Assembly: GCA_003135495.1 (NCBI GenBank)
Contig: PLBX01000325.1
Coordinates: forward strand, 1,977-7,343
Direction: 5' to 3'
DNA from: Acidobacteriaceae bacterium
GTDB taxonomy: Bacteria; Acidobacteriota; Terriglobia; Terriglobales; Acidobacteriaceae
Length of the DNA stretch: 5,367 bases
This document shows positions 4,846 to 5,367 of the stretch, piece by piece. The stretch's first letter is position 1, and each line of letters opens with the position of its first letter. Below the pieces are notes generated by a model. That model was not told the DNA's origin. It saw nothing but the letters and a program-made list of their open reading frames with translations, and did no database searches. A program made the translations under genes and the position numbers.

Positions 4846-4851
4846 CTTTGC

Positions 4852-5109
4852 ATGGCCGTGTTCAACGAAAAGCAGGAAGAGTTGGAGCGATTTGAAACGC
4901 AGATGGGCGTGCCGCGCGGGCGGCTTGCCGTGACTCTGGACCTGGTGACGGATGCGATGGCGCTGGTGGGGCAGCATGGAGTTTATTGTCAGAGCCAGCG
5001 CTGGCCGGGGAAGCCGGTGATGGATGTGCAGATTGTGATGAAGAATCTTACGGATGCGAAAGAGCTGATTCAGAGTGTGATGGAGGAGTTGCGGAGTAAG
5101 GCGCAGTGA
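4852..5109 (+). CDS. Small soluble protein of unknown function, 85 aa
   Basis: No family is recognised. The coding frame is supported by strongly G/C-biased third positions and a compact, balanced composition. The product has no signal peptide or membrane segment and is probably cytoplasmic. It starts with a charged helix-like stretch (about 4-17, NEKQEELERFETQM). A middle part follows (about 20-60), with VPRGRLAVTLDLVTDAMALVG and a single Cys in VYCQSQRWPGKP, and then a C-terminal helix (about 64-84) with acidic and basic residues. GTG 4810 would open a longer frame, but it has no spaced Shine-Dalgarno and would cover the divergent promoter. ATG 4852 is preferred although it lacks a Shine-Dalgarno too; TACAAT 6 nt before it suggests a leaderless mRNA. 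It is divergent from the DUF2911 gene, and a shared regulatory region is possible. Confidence 0.75.
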   Translation: MAVFNEKQEELERFETQMGVPRGRLAVTLDLVTDAMALVGQHGVYCQSQRWPGKPVMDVQIVMKNLTDAKELIQSVMEELRSKAQ

Positions 5110-5121
5110 AGGGAGAAAAGC

Positions 5122-5148
5122 AGGTCCTTCGCTTCGCTCAGGATGACA
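5122..5148. repeat. Intact half-copy of the intergenic repeat
   Basis: These 27 bases are identical to 2504-2530 (starting AGGTCCTTCGC and ending CAGGATGACA). Only the right half is present here, without a partner arm, 12 nt after the stop of the 85-residue gene. Confidence 0.85.
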
Positions 5149-5211
5149 ATAGGGGAGTTAACACTAAGGTTGTTGGTTGTTTGTTTACTTTTTGTTTTGG
5201 TGGTGGGAACT

Positions 5212-5217
5212 TACAAT
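5212..5217 (+). promoter_or_regulatory. Possible -10 element (TACAAT) for the small membrane protein gene
   Basis: TACAAT ends 7 nt before ATG 5225. Upstream DNA (5171-5200) is T-rich with several TTGTTT-like words, but none is at the best distance for a -35. A start of transcription at or near the ATG would be expected. Confidence 0.35.
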
Positions 5218-5224
5218 TCAGGGT

Positions 5225-5367
5225 ATGGAGCGGAAGATATTCTGGTTCTCGTTCACGGTGCTGGGGCTGCTGGCGGACTTTGTGCTGCCGATCTGGTGGG
5301 CGCTGGGGGCCACGATTCCGATTGGATATGCTTCGTGGTGGATTGCTTACCGGAGCGGGTGGTTTGA
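5225..5367 (+). CDS. Small Trp-rich membrane protein, N-terminal 47 residues (runs off window)
   Basis: The visible part begins MERKIFWFSF and is open to the window edge, ending with a split codon (GA). It is not a recognised family. Residues 5-42 are almost wholly hydrophobic, with two probable membrane segments (about 5-25 and 27-42) separated around LPIWWALGA; five Trp and several aromatics lie at segment ends. A basic residue pair (R3, K4) before the first segment suggests the N-terminus stays in the cytoplasm. Third codon positions are mostly G/C in this frame, unlike the competing frame that opens at ATG 5143. That ATG lies inside a repeat, so it is judged spurious. There is no well-spaced Shine-Dalgarno (AGGG is only 1 nt from the ATG); a -10-like TACAAT is 7 nt upstream. 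Total length and role cannot be told. Confidence 0.62.
   Translation, partial: MERKIFWFSFTVLGLLADFVLPIWWALGATIPIGYASWWIAYRSGWF

Noticed and set aside
4789..4977. 63-codon N-terminal extension of the DUF2911 gene
   Set aside because: A strong TAAGGAGG site and a signal peptide begin at ATG 4788, and the extension is antisense to the 85-residue gene.

Overview
The window looks like a piece of an Acidobacteriota chromosome, probably of the class Terriglobia (Koribacter-like). That assignment is an inference. It rests on moderately high GC with G/C-rich third codon positions, on short interspersed elements ending in CTTCGCTCAGGATGACA between the genes, and on the gene mix: a MacA/HlyD-type adaptor, a DUF4097 protein, a DUF2911 protein and small uncharacterised proteins. 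No phage, plasmid, CRISPR, tRNA, rRNA or transposase signal was seen.

Layout. Bases 1-96 hold the cut end of a GC-rich palindromic repeat and the leader of the first gene. 97-1311 (+) encodes a membrane-anchored periplasmic adaptor of the HlyD/MacA family. After an intergenic repeat that carries a nested 35-nt insertion, 1466-2422 (+) encodes an exported DUF4097 protein with about nine GSG-containing repeats of roughly 18 residues. A complete palindromic copy of the intergenic repeat (2447-2530) and a sigma70-like promoter (2581-2610) precede 2653-3459 (+), an S-adenosylmethionine hydrolase (SAM hydroxide adenosyltransferase, formerly DUF62) with its catalytic Asp/Arg/His residues intact. 3460-3773 has no gene but is packed with direct and inverted repeats. 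3774-4007 (-) encodes a 77-residue Trp-rich protein of unknown function. 4008-4233 carries three small hairpins. 4234-4788 (-) is an exported DUF2911 protein. It is divergent from 4852-5109 (+), an 85-residue soluble protein of unknown function, across a 63-bp region that seems to hold overlapping divergent promoters. After another repeat copy, 5225-5367 (+) is the start of a small Trp-rich membrane protein that runs off the window.

The genes do not form one pathway. Most are separated by repeats and seem to be transcribed singly. The adaptor has no ABC-transporter partner visible here. The most interesting features are the density and nesting of palindromic intergenic elements, and three small genes that each lack a Shine-Dalgarno site but have a -10-like hexamer 6-8 nt before the ATG, which suggests leaderless mRNAs. 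I found no convincing new multi-gene system.
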